This document shows, in pieces, positions 36,963 to 47,656 of a stretch of DNA of 64,000 nt. The number at the start of each line of letters is the position of its first letter. Positions within the stretch are counted from its first letter, which is position 1. The position numbers were made by a program, and so were the translations under genes. This DNA is from Pseudopedobacter sp965218985 (lineage in GTDB: Bacteria > Bacteroidota > Bacteroidia > Sphingobacteriales > Sphingobacteriaceae): assembly GCA_965218985.1 (NCBI GenBank), contig CBDCMP010000007.1, positions 620,001 through 684,000 of the forward strand. Reading direction: 5' to 3'. Under the pieces are notes generated by a model. The model was not told where the DNA came from. It searched no databases and was given only the letters and a program-made list of their open reading frames with translations.

Positions 36963-37018
36963 ACTGGTTTGATTAATAAATTTTGCTTGGACATCAAACT
37001 GGTTTGATTAATAAATTT
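36949..37018. repeat. 35-bp perfect tandem duplication
   Basis: Two head-to-tail copies of a 35-base unit (36949-36983 and 36984-37018) beginning TGCTTGGACATCAAACTGG and ending in AATAAATTT. It lies at the point where the susD homology begins and just before the GH27 stop codon, so it marks a recombination or repair junction. Confidence 0.9.
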
Positions 37019-37031
37019 TCTGCGTTCATTA

Positions 37032-38279
37032 TTATTTCTTTGGCATTTTAGCATCAGAAAATTGAAATTTGTTATATGGAATTGCTGTTCCTTTAATTTT
37101 CAATACGACAACTCCATGAGGCGGCACCTCACGAGAAATTTCATTTTGTGTTGATAAAGGATAATTGTCTTTTGTCCATAGATCTTTTAGGGTATATCCT
37201 TTTTTATTATCGATACCAATTGAATCCATTTTCAATATAATTTTCTGAGAGCTTTCTGATCTATTTAATAAAGCTACTGCAACTTCTCCGCTCATAGTTG
37301 AAAACAATGGGCGGGCCCAAACTTCTAAATCTCCATCATCCAACAACCGTCTTGCCTGATAAACAAACTTACTTTGATCTAAATCGATTAAATCTTTGTT
37401 AGAGATAATTTCCAATGTTTGCTTAGACATGGTTGTTAAATCATTACCCAACAAAAGCGGAGACTGCATCATGCACCACATAGAAAAATGTGTTTTATCC
37501 TCATCATAAGTCATTCCCCTGCCCACTTGCAACATATCCATATCATTGTAATGCCCGTATGTACTATACGTCCATAAATCTGCATTCAAGTCAATAATTT
37601 TAAGTATTGAACTAAATTTATTGGTAATATCTCCAGATATTCGCCACGAATCTGCTACTTGTGTAACCCAGTTCCCTGGGAATTTCCATCTGCAAACATT
37701 ATAGATTGCGCTTGGTTTAATTTGTCTGATTTTACTCCCTATCTCTGTATACCTAACTTGTGGATCCAAACCAATAGCTCTTCCACCACACCAATCAATT
37801 TTAATAAAATCATAATCCCAATCTTTTAGGTAGAGGTTTAAATCCTGCTCATCATGTCCAAACAAACCCATTCCTACGCCTAATGTATCTTTAACGCCTA
37901 TGCTACCACAGGTATTGATGCCAACATCAGAATATATACCTGCATTTAATTTTTTAGAATGGATATAACTGGCTAGGCTTTTCATCCCATTCGGGAACTT
38001 TTGCTTGTTTACTGTTAGGTTGCCATTTGCATCTCTTCCTCCATAAAAACAATCATCTATATTCACAAAATTATAGCCTAGTTTGTTTAAGCCGAGGTTA
38101 ACCATTGCATCTGCTTGAGATTTTATAATATCTTCATTGATATTGTTTTTGAAATTATTCCAACTTGCCCAACCCATAATTGGCGATGAAGGATTATGGG
38201 TTTCCTTATGGCTTTGTTTAAGTGTTGTGCAAGAGCTAATTAATAAAATTAAAATTGCTGGATATTTTATACTTTTCAT
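37032..38279 (-). CDS. GH27 alpha-galactosidase-like lipoprotein
   Basis: 415 residues. A lipobox (LISSC, Cys17) anchors it to a membrane. The TIM barrel has MGWASWNNF, FVNIDDCF, the nucleophile Asp162 in FIKIDWCGG and the acid/base Asp217 in SWRISGDI, followed by the small C-terminal beta domain. GH27 enzymes release alpha-galactose, alpha-N-acetylgalactosamine or beta-L-arabinopyranose. The role in a rhamnose/uronate locus is unclear, perhaps a side chain. It is 45 bp downstream of the second GH106 and is the last complete gene of the 37-54 kb half of the locus. Confidence 0.92.
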   Translation of the reverse strand: MKSIKYPAILILLISSCTTLKQSHKETHNPSSPIMGWASWNNFKNNINEDIIKSQADAMVNLGLNKLGYNFVNIDDCFYGGRDANGNLTVNKQKFPNGMKSLASYIHSKKLNAGIYSDVGINTCGSIGVKDTLGVGMGLFGHDEQDLNLYLKDWDYDFIKIDWCGGRAIGLDPQVRYTEIGSKIRQIKPSAIYNVCRWKFPGNWVTQVADSWRISGDITNKFSSILKIIDLNADLWTYSTYGHYNDMDMLQVGRGMTYDEDKTHFSMWCMMQSPLLLGNDLTTMSKQTLEIISNKDLIDLDQSKFVYQARRLLDDGDLEVWARPLFSTMSGEVAVALLNRSESSQKIILKMDSIGIDNKKGYTLKDLWTKDNYPLSTQNEISREVPPHGVVVLKIKGTAIPYNKFQFSDAKMPKK

Positions 38280-38324
38280 ATTTTCTTAGAGTTAAACACA
38301 CATGGTCATAGGTTGCAAGCTTGA

Positions 38325-41300
38325 TTAAGGTTGATATAAAATATTCACACTCGGAACAATTTTAACCGGCCCTAATAAACCCGAACTCATTAAAGGATCA
38401 TCTTTTTTATAAAATGGCGCAGTGGTAAAGGTAGTTCTTGGGCCGGCAGGCATTGGTTCGTTATTGGTGTACCATGCGGGCATTTTTCCTTTGGGCCGGT
38501 TGCCCGGTGAAGGTTCCAAAGCATAACCACCATCTTGCTTCGGATAACGTTCGTCGCCAATTAAGCGGTTGCTCCACTGGTTGGTTACCTTGATTTCTAA
38601 TTTATTTTCTCCGGCTTTTAAATAATTTGTAATATCTGTTTTAAAAGGAGACATCCATAATACGCCTAAATCCTGCCCATTCAACTTCACTTCTGCTACA
38701 ATACTTACAGCACCTAAATCCAATAAATAGTTTTTATTAGCTGATATAAAATTTGAAGGAATGTTGATGGTTTTATAATAAGTGGCAGTTCCAGAATAAT
38801 ACCTGATGCTGTCTTTTGGATGATTTTTCCAATCGGTTAAAGCATTAAATTCCACTGTTTTCCCATATCCCTGAGCTTTGTTAAACTGTACATTCCAAGA
38901 ACCGTTGATAGCAAAAGGTGCTAATAAATCATTTACTTTAAAATTCCAATTTTTACCATTGCTAAGCGCTACTTTGTAATTTCCGTTAGCAGATACATTG
39001 GCTTGTATAAGATGCGTTTCATTTTTTAAAAAACTCAGGTTCTTATAATCAGGCTCTGGCTTAACACTTACAAAATCTTTAGCTTTTGGTTTAAAAACGA
39101 CGAAAAATGATTCTTCTGGTAATAAATCAATGGATAAATTGGTGTAGCCATTTTCCGTTTGAAATTGAGCACCTTTTTAACGCTACCATCCATCGGATTC
39201 CAAATTTCGGGAGTTTTACCGACGATATTGATTTTTATTTTGAATGTTCTTGCAACCGAATCGGGATTATAACTGAAATAAATATCATCATCGCCAGTTT
39301 TGCGATGCATAAAATCAATATCGTTTCTTCCAGCTATTTCAAAATCGTTTTTAATAGCGGTTTTTGGTAAAATAGCATCCCAATTGTAACCGCTGTAAGT
39401 ATTGTTTCTGCTCCAAACTTTGGATACCAATTGATTAAACTCATCAACATCAGCTTTGCTATGTAAATAACCTAAAAGAGAAACAGGTTTATCGCCAATA
39501 ATTGCGATTCCTTGTTCAGAAAATTCATTGATTCTTTTTAAAGTTTTGAGTGTAATTTGATTGGAGTTTTTGACGACCAAAGCTTTATAACTAGTACCTT
39601 CTGGCAAAACAAGTTTTTTATTTTCAACCTTTATTCTGTTGATTAAAACATCGCTGTTTACATTATCATAATGAATGCTATTTGGCAAAGCGGGGTTAAA
39701 ATCCTTTTTATTGACCACCGCATTTGGTGCGCCATCGCCCACAAAAACCAATAAATCGGAAACAGGGATGCCTTGCCTTAGTAGGTAAGAACCACGCCCT
39801 ACATAATTAAACCAAGCCGCACCGGCGTTGTACCACCAAGTTTGGGTTCTATCCATGTGGAAACCCCAGCGGTTCATCGTCATTCCGGGTTCTACATGGG
39901 TATTTGCCTGATGTGCAAAACGGTGAAACATAAATTCGTTAATACCTAAAGTCCAGGCTTTATCGCCAGAAATTTTTGCCATTGCTGGATTACCCTTCCA
40001 GTTTATCTCTGGTGTAGAGGTAAAAGATTCGGCAGAAATCACGTTTCTACCATAAATATGTGCGGCAGAAATGGGTGAAGCAACTTGCGTAATTTCACGG
40101 TTCATCCAAAACTCGCCCATAGGCATATCGGCTTTTTTGCCTACATCCAAATCATTTAATGGACCTAAACCATAATTTTCGATATAGGTTTTTAAGCCGT
40201 CCTTATGGCATAATTCCTGAAAATAACCGAAATAATTATTGGTCATCAAATCAGCAATCAAGCTTCTTAAATCTTGTAAAACAGCTTCCGAAGATTTTGC
40301 ACTTTCTACAAATTTACCGGCAAACAGTGGCATAAAACTTTTTAAATCGTAGCCAAACCTATTTTTAAATAATTTGTCGAAATCATTTGTCCAATTTTCG
40401 CCTCCCATTTCATAGCTATCAATTTCTACATATTGCAAAGCATTTGGTGCAACAGGTTTTGATGCAATAATTACTTTCTTTACAAATTCATCGTAATGAT
40501 TTTTAAAAGCTTTGCGGTTTAGCTTATCAACTTCTAAACCTCTGCCAGCATCAGATGCTGGATTATTATAAGCACCTGTTGAAGTAATGCCAAAGCGCAT
40601 AATTGTCCAATCTCCGGCTGGTAAATTGCCTTTAAAATTTCCACTTTTATCAACATTTTTAGAAACATCAATGATACTGTTTTTATCAATAATCATATCT
40701 TTTGTTGGATTACCTATTGATTTAAAATCCTTGCTTTCTGTACGGGCAATTGCCGTTCTTCCAAAAAGATCATCAATTAAATAAACCGAAGAAATATTCA
40801 CTTCCTTCAAATTCATTTCTCCATTAAAAGTGATGCGATAAAAATTATAATTTTGTGGCTCAAAATGGCTGTGAACTGTCCATTCTTCTTTTCCTGAGCG
40901 GTTATTTTCTAATTTTTTAATCAGTTTAAAATCTACACCATTATTAGATCCAGATAAAGTTGCTTCCCCAAATCTATCGGTAAAAACACAATTAGCCGAA
41001 GCTATCGGCTGTATTTTATCATACTCGAACTGGATCCATGGATTTTCTTTATCCGCTTTTAATTTGGTTTCTGCATCCCACTTATTGTCTGTTACCAAAG
41101 CAATGTTTAAATCAGGATCCGAGCTGGTAATTTTAGCAATATTTTGGTTATTTATATCAGCCTTTAAAGCAGGATAAGCTATGGTGATAATATCCTGATA
41201 GTAATTTTCTCTGGTGGTAGGTTGCTTAATTTTTGCAGTAAGATTTTTCCCTCCTTTAATAAAGGTTTCGGACCATACTACCATTTTCATAGACTCTTCG

Positions 41301-41686
41301 GGCTTTACCCAAGGACCACCGCTTGATGACCATCCATCGCAATTATGCACCCCAAATGTTAAACCTAAACGTTCTGCTTCCTTTGCTGTATGTTTAATCA
41401 TGTCAATATGTTCTGGCGAAGCATATTCTATTTTACCGTTAGGAATACCTTGTGATACATTAAAAAGTAAAAGCCCACTTAAACCCGCTTTCGCCATTGA
41501 TTCCAAATCTTTGGTCATCCCCTCTTTACTCATGTTTCCGCTCATGGCATGCATCCAGGTTTTTGGATGGTACTGAATAGGCGGGTTCTTGAAACTCTCT
41601 GTAGAAACCTGTGCCCTTGCTTCTAAAAGAAAACAAACGCAAAATGCAGTAAAACAAATAAAAATTTTCGGTTTTAAGTAGTTCAT
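38325..41686 (-). pseudogene. GH106 alpha-L-rhamnosidase, one frameshift
   Basis: The first 850 codons (signal peptide, then KTWMHAMSGNMSKEGM, GVHNCDGWSSSGGPW, MDRTQTWWYNAGAAW) are an intact GH106 catalytic region. At 39174-39178 a run of five T (A on the coding strand) lacks one base compared with the expected reading, so the frame shifts after DGSVKK and stops at 39068. In the corrected frame the protein continues AQFQTENGYTNLSIDLLPEE and ends at 38325 with the galactose-binding-like beta-sandwich (LGVLWMSPFKTDI, RTTFTTAPFYKKDDP), total about 1120 residues. The single homopolymer difference may be a sequencing error. It is a tandem paralogue of the next gene upstream. Confidence 0.85.
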
Positions 41687-41687
41687 T

Positions 41688-44600
41688 TTATTCTGTTATG
41701 ATTTTAGAAAAATTAATTTGTACTGGGCCAATTAAACCTGAGCTAATTAATGGGTCTCCTTTTTTGTAAAATTCGTAAGTGGTAAAAGTAGTGCGTTTAC
41801 TTGCTGGCATCGGTAAATTTTTGATGTACCAATCGGGCATATTAGGGTTGTTGATGCTGTAGCCATCCGTTCTTGGGAAACGCTCATCGCCAATCAGTTT
41901 GTTTGTCCATAAATTGGTGACTTGGATTTCTAATTGATTGGTACCGGTTTTTACAAATTTTGTAATATCTATTTTGTAAGGCTGGCTCCATAAAACGCCT
42001 AAATCAACTCCGTTTATAATTACCCTTGCGGCCACACTTACTTTACCTAAATCAAGTTCTATCTTCAAATCGCTTTTAATCAATGACTTATCAATATCTA
42101 TTTCCTTTTTATAGCTTGCCGTACCCGAAAAATATTTGATTTCATCCTTTTCAGAATCTTTCCAATCTATTAACGTGGCAAAACTTTCGTGATGCGGTTG
42201 ACTTACCTCGCTTTTAAAATCTGATCTCCCAATTGCTGTCAAGTGCTATCGATGGAGGCAAATCTGAGACAGTTACCTTTTTGCTTTTGCCATCGTTAAA
42301 ATCAATAGTATAAGTTCCTGTTTTCAAAAGCTTGCAATTGAATATCTTGATTTTGTAAGGTAATTGTTGGTTGAATAAGCGCAGAAGTGCTAACAGATTT
42401 AACCAAATTTTCAGCAATTTCGGGGCTTTTAAAAATCACAAAAACAGAAGCATCAGGATCTAAGTTTTAAACTTAAATCAGTTCGTATCTTCTTTTGATT
42501 GGAATACTTAGCCAATTTGCGTAGTTTCTCCGGTTTTCGCATCCCATAATTTCTGGGGATTTTCCCATTTATCCGGAAAGAACAGTTGTAAACCCGTATT
42601 TACAGAATCCATATTCTGGAAAAAATAAATATCGGCATCGGCGGTTTTTCTGTGGATATAATAACCAGCATTAGGACGTGTCGAATTTTAAATCGGGAAG
42701 AGATGTTGTTCTTCGTTTAAAAACATCGAGGCAACATTATTACCTAAATATGTTTTTTTGGATTTCCATACTGTAGACACCAATTCTATCAAACTTTCGC
42801 TTGTTCGTCTTTCGCTATGCTGATAACCAATCAGCACTTCCAAGGGTTTATCGCCAATAATAATTGTCCCCTTTTTGCGCTAAAACCGCTAATTTTTCCA
42901 AGGTTTCTCAGTCGGATTTTTCTGCTATTTGTTAACATCAAAGCCTTGTAAGCTGATGCCGTTTGGCAGTATTAAATTTCCATTTTCAACCTCAATTCTG
43001 TGGATTAAAGCATCTGCATTAATACAATCAAAATTCACCTCTTGCGGGACGCTTTTAGCCCAAATGAGTCTTTATCAAAAGATGAGTTTGGAGTACCATC
43101 GCCCACAAAAACCAATAAATCTGATACCGGGTTTCCCTGCCTTAATAAATACTGCCCTCGGGCTAAATACTTAAACCAGGCTTCACCCGCATTGTACCAC
43201 CAAGTTTGCGTTCTGTCCATGTGTGTGCCGTACATACTCATGGTCATCCCCGGTAAAACATTGGTATTTGGCTGATGTGCATATCTATGAAACATAAATT
43301 CGTTGATGCACCTAAAGTCCAGGCTTTATCGCCAGTGGTTTTTAACGATGCTGGATTACCTTTCCAGTTGATGTTTGGTTGAGCAGAAAAAGACTCGGCA
43401 GAAACCAAATTTTTACCATAAATTCTGGCTCCAGAAACTGCCGTGGGAGTAACATATCGTTGATGCAACCAAAATTCTCCCATGGGTATATCAGCATGTT
43501 TTGCTGCATCGAGCTCGTTAAAAGGACCGTTGATACTATACGGCTCTACATAACTGATTAAACCATTATCATGACATAATTGGGTGAAGTAGCCAAAATA
43601 GTTTTCGGTAATTAAAGTGCTGTTCAAATATCTGATATCATCAAAAACAGATTCACTTGTTGCTGCACTTTCCACAAATTTACCTGCGTAAATAGGTAAA
43701 AAAGAAACTAAATCATACCCAAACTTCTGCTTAAAAATATCCTGAAAACCGTTAGTCCAGTTTTGTCCGCCTACCTCATAACTATCAATTTCTATATATT
43801 GCAAGGCATGAGGCGCAACCGCTTTTACCTTATTAATTACTTTCCCTACGTAAGCGTCAAAATGAATCTTCAACGCTGCTTTGTCCATTTTATCAATTTC
43901 TAAACCAGTGCCTTCTTTAGATGCAGGGCCATTTTTGTAGCCTGTAGTGGTATAACCGAAACGCAATACTGTCCATTTCCCGGTTGGTAAATCTGCTTTT
44001 AGATTCCCGTTTTTATCCAAACGAGCACTTAGATTGAGGATTTTATTTCTCGGGATAATCATATCCTGGCTAGGATTTCCTATTGAACCAAAACGGAACG
44101 CCTGTTCTTTAAACATAGACTTTCGTCCCATTAAATCTGCAATGTCTGGTTTTGATTTCAGTTTTACTTCCATTAATTCAAATATTCCCTTAATAGAAAT
44201 TCTGAAATATTTGGCGGTAATGGGGGCAAAAATATCTTCAAAGCCAAACTCTCGTTTAGCCATCCGCTTAATTTTTAGCGTTTGTACTTTGGTGAAACTT
44301 ACGCCATCATCAGATTTCCATAAAGAAGCTTCCCCGTTTCCGGCGATGGTTTTTTCTAAATCCATCTCCACTTGGCTTACCGTAAATTTATCTTTGTATT
44401 CAAACTGTATCCAAGCTTCTTTTTTTTCTGTACCGTTTAACGTGGTTTCTTTATCCAATCTTCCATCGGTAATCAATTGGGCATCAAATTTCGGATCGCT
44501 AGAGGTAACTTTTGGTCTGTTCTCAAAATCTTCAATTTCTGAAGGTAAAGCCGGATAAGCCAAAACCGCTACATCTTGATAAAACCCTTCTCTACTTGTT

Positions 44601-45070
44601 GGTTGTGGCAATTTTATGGTTTTGTTTTTACCCCCATCAATAACAACTTCAGACTGCACCAACATTTTCATAGAATTTTCTGGCGTAACCCAAGGTCCAC
44701 CGCTGGATGTCCAACCATCGCAATTATGTACGCCAAAAGACAAGCCCAAACGCTCACAATCTGCGACAGCTTGTTTAATGATGTTTAAATCTTCGGGAGA
44801 ATTAAACCTTACATTTCCATTAGGGATTAAATGGGTTACGTTGAACAGTAAAACACCGCCAATGCCAACTTTTGCAATAGCTTCTAAATCTTTAGTCATC
44901 CCCACCGCCGACATATTTCCGCTCATGGCATGCATCCACGTTTTTGGTTTAAAATCTTGTGTTGGATTTTTAAAAACTGCTGGATTTACTTCTTGCGAAA
45001 AAGTATTGAGCTGTAAAAAACAAACAGCTACCAGTAATACAAAACAATATTTTCTTTTATTATTCTTCAC
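41688..45070 (-). pseudogene. GH106 alpha-L-rhamnosidase, multiple frameshifts
   Basis: Codons 1-590 (from the ATG at 45070, with signal peptide) match the neighbouring GH106 throughout. Near 43306 two extra bases change the frame after DKAWTLG; the continuation MFHRYAHQPNTNV runs only to about 43035. Between 43035 and 42420 the homology jumps between frames with several stops (for example GYYIHRKTADADIYF and GTIIIGDKP lie in different frames), then a 60-codon piece (ITIDFND-like) and a final intact 184-codon piece (41688-42242) with the C-terminal beta-sandwich. The damage is confined to about 900 bp and includes non-homopolymer indels, so this is a real pseudogene or a locally bad sequence. 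GH106 releases terminal alpha-L-rhamnose. Confidence 0.88.
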
Positions 45071-45072
45071 TA

Positions 45073-46388
45073 TTATTTCAATTCAAAGACTAAAACATCT
45101 AAAGGTAAAGCATCATCACTACCCTCTTTCATTAAAAAATAAACTAATTTATTCCCTTCTAAAACACTATTTCCATGTTTATAGGTTAAATTTCTGTCTT
45201 TAGTTTGATATATGATTTTCCAATCGTTTGTGCCTTCTTTTGCACTTTTAATAATTGGTTTTCCTTTTTCTAATCCTACCAAGTAAATTTTATCTTCTAC
45301 GCTATACAAGCTTCCTTGCGACGAGCCTTTTTTTATCGTAAAATCTTTTTCATTAGCACTTTTATAATAATGAATATGGGTATTGTTTACCGTTATTATA
45401 AAATGTATGGCACCAGATTTTGTCACCGTCCAACTTGGACCCGAAGAGATTCTTTTACCAAATCCCAATGAAAGTGGATCGGCAAATTGAAAAACTTCTG
45501 GTTTCATAATTGGGATTTCGATTTTGTTTCCTTTAAGTGTCAACCAATAATCATCATTTACAACATCCTTAATTTTAGCATAAAAAAGTCCAGTATTTAT
45601 CTCGTAATTAGGATTATGACTTTTAAAATCATCATACCTAACAGAAAAACCTGCATGTAAATCACCATTTAAAAACTTATAATCTCCATAAATACTGTAA
45701 GGTTTTTTTATTTCCTCACGCTTACCAATAAATAATACCCTCGTGTTTGACCAATTATTTCCATCGTACTTTGCAAAAACTTCGTTTCCACTACCCGAGC
45801 CTCCGTTTCGCCATTGTGCATAAAGTGCGCCTTCATCATTTCTTGAAAATTGTGGGTAAGTGGCCATTTCATAGTTCACTCCTTCTTTTAGGTAATTCAA
45901 TTTATCAGAAAATAAACCAATGTTCCAATCTTTATCATCCACTACTGCTCCGCCTTTTTTAGAAACGCGGTAATTGAAATAATGGTCCGGAAAGTTTTTA
46001 GCATCGTAAGCATGAATATCATAAATCAAGTGAATGGTTTGATCAATGGTGGAAATACCTAGCGCAATGGTGTTGTGCGAATCTCCCAAGGTACTGTCGC
46101 CACGGTAGCCAATATGTCTATCAGGAAATTGGATGGTTTTCCATGCTCCGCCATCAATTTTTTTACGCGAGAGCATTATGTTTCTATTTTCCATTCCGCC
46201 TTTATACCAAGCGATATAAATATATCCGTTTATAACATCCAAACAATTGCCATGTGGCGTAATTCTTGGTCCAAAATGATAAGCCACATTTTTTTTCCCG
46301 TTAAAATAAAGTGCACTATCTGTTACATGACTTATCTCTAAAAGCTTCACCTGAGAAAAAATAAAAAGAATGAAATAAATGATTTCAT
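45073..46388 (-). CDS. Seven-bladed propeller polysaccharide lyase, PL24/PL25 ulvan-lyase-like (signal peptide frameshifted)
   Basis: The mature region of about 420 residues has BNR_4-type repeats: NCLDVINGYIYIAWYKGG, GDSHNTIALGIS, IHLIYDIHAYDAKNF, NYEMATYPQFSRNDEGALY. Two histidines (in DSHN and DIHA) are 21 residues apart, as expected for the His pair used by PL24/PL25 lyases, which cut rhamnose-3-sulfate to glucuronate linkages. The ATG at 46388, 26 bp after the previous gene, encodes MKSFISFFLFF in another frame; one more T in the six-T run complementary to 46356-46361 joins it to SQVKLLEIS. An alternative unshifted frame from 46479 overlaps the upstream gene and lacks a good signal peptide. 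Confidence 0.82.
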
Positions 46389-46414
46389 GGAGATGAAAGA
46401 ATAAGCAATAAGGT

Positions 46415-47527
46415 TTATTTATATTTTTTAACAATTTCGAGATAAGCGGGTTGGTTAAATTCTTTGCCAACTGTTTCAAGCATTTTAATCAATTTTTCTC
46501 TCGAATCAGCAATAGGAATTATTTGTTGATAAGGCCAATCTTTATTTAAATATGGAATCAGAAAGTCATAAGCTTTTTTAATACTTCCTCCTTTAGGGGT
46601 TTTATAATTCCAAATATCAACATCGTATTTTTTGCCTAGTAAGGCCAATTGAGTCAGCGTATTTAAATTTAGCAAGGAATAAGAAAAAGCTTTTGTTCTG
46701 GTTAGTTCTTCGGGTTGTTTGCCGTCGGCTTCTATCTGCATTGCAATTCTTTTTGTTTTCACCTCTTCTAAAAGCTGATGTAACTTTTTTAAATTGTTTA
46801 CATAGATAAAAAGATGAGCGAGTTGCAAATCATAAGTAGAACCATGGTTGTTAGTTGCAGAGGCTTCTAATTTTCCAAACTTACTGTTTTGCAACCAATT
46901 GGCATATTCGCTTAGCCATTTATTAAAATCGGTTCTAAATTTATCGTCAATTATTTGCTCTTTTTTAAGTAAAGTAATATCCTTCATTACCTCCTCAATT
47001 CCTCCAAATTCGATAATTCCAAACTGTCTCCCAGAATTAAGACCTCTTATTCCTTGCGCATAATTCAGATTTGGATTCATCTTGGTTTCATCGTTTAAAA
47101 ACCAAATGGCTATTAAATTCTTCTGTTTGATGGCATACTTTTTTTCCTTAGTGAGTTCATATCCTTTTCTTAACGAGGATACCGATTGGATAAAATTCCC
47201 CCATTCCTCATAATCTGTAGCGTTGGTTCTCGCTTCTGGATTTACCTGCCCATCTTTTCTGATGTAAGGTACGCCATCCTTCTTTTTTGGATCGGGCCAA
47301 AAGTATGGTGCTAAAGAATAATAATCATGTTTATTGCCAGAAACGGACACGCTTGTTTTATTCATCACTGAAAAATCAGCGACTTTAAGTGCTTTTTCGG
47401 CAGCTTGAATAATTCTAATTTTTTCAGCAGCGCTTATGCTATCTTTTTTTTGAGAAAGAGATAACGTGGCTTTTGTGCTCTGAAAATTAAAACTTAAAAG
47501 TATCGTTATGATAATGATCCACCTCAT
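46415..47527 (-). CDS. Alginate_lyase-domain polysaccharide lyase (PL38/PL5-like)
   Basis: 370 residues with a signal peptide (cleavage near STKA). The (alpha/alpha) barrel of the alginate_lyase family is recognised by YYSLAPYFWPDPKKKDG (residues about 69-84), the central SATNNHGSTYDLQ (Asn226, Asn227, His228, Tyr232, the catalytic-site signature), and the preceding LNSGRQFGIIEFGG. PL38 members degrade glucuronan and PL5 members alginate; the PYFWPDP...NNHG...Y pattern in PULs with uronate chemistry favours PL38. Glucuronan is also present in green algal walls, which fits the rest of the locus. It follows a terminator after the lipoprotein gene. Confidence 0.82.
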   Translation of the reverse strand: MRWIIIITILLSFNFQSTKATLSLSQKKDSISAAEKIRIIQAAEKALKVADFSVMNKTSVSVSGNKHDYYSLAPYFWPDPKKKDGVPYIRKDGQVNPEARTNATDYEEWGNFIQSVSSLRKGYELTKEKKYAIKQKNLIAIWFLNDETKMNPNLNYAQGIRGLNSGRQFGIIEFGGIEEVMKDITLLKKEQIIDDKFRTDFNKWLSEYANWLQNSKFGKLEASATNNHGSTYDLQLAHLFIYVNNLKKLHQLLEEVKTKRIAMQIEADGKQPEELTRTKAFSYSLLNLNTLTQLALLGKKYDVDIWNYKTPKGGSIKKAYDFLIPYLNKDWPYQQIIPIADSREKLIKMLETVGKEFNQPAYLEIVKKYK

Positions 47528-47600
47528 TATATTTTTTGTTTTACAAAGGTTTAGCTACTTGTTCAAAATTCCCTAAAAACTAAAACAGCGTAAAAATAAA

Positions 47601-47641
47601 AAAGAGATGTTTTCTGAATAAAATCCGAAAAACATCTCTCT
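47601..47641 (-). terminator. Intrinsic terminator between SusCD-lipoprotein and enzyme genes
   Basis: On the - strand AGAGATGTTTTtcGG pairs with the complementary arm GAAAACATCTCT (47603-47639) and is followed by a T-rich tract TTTTTTATTTTT. It lies 16 bases after the lipoprotein stop. As in other PULs, partial termination here would give high susCD and lower enzyme expression. Confidence 0.8.
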
Positions 47642-47656
47642 ATTATATTCACTGTA

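Noticed and set aside
36949..37018. The 35-bp tandem pair as the beginning of a CRISPR or minisatellite
   Set aside because: There are only two copies without spacers, at a gene junction, so it is a simple duplication.
44034..45203. Long + strand frames (174 and 195 codons) across the first GH106
   Set aside because: They mirror conserved GH106 segments on the - strand and have no start context or domain of their own.
46389..46479. N-terminal extension of the propeller lyase to 46479
   Set aside because: It overlaps the 3' end of the upstream lyase gene by 65 bases and has no clean signal peptide; the frameshift interpretation with ATG 46388 explains the region better.
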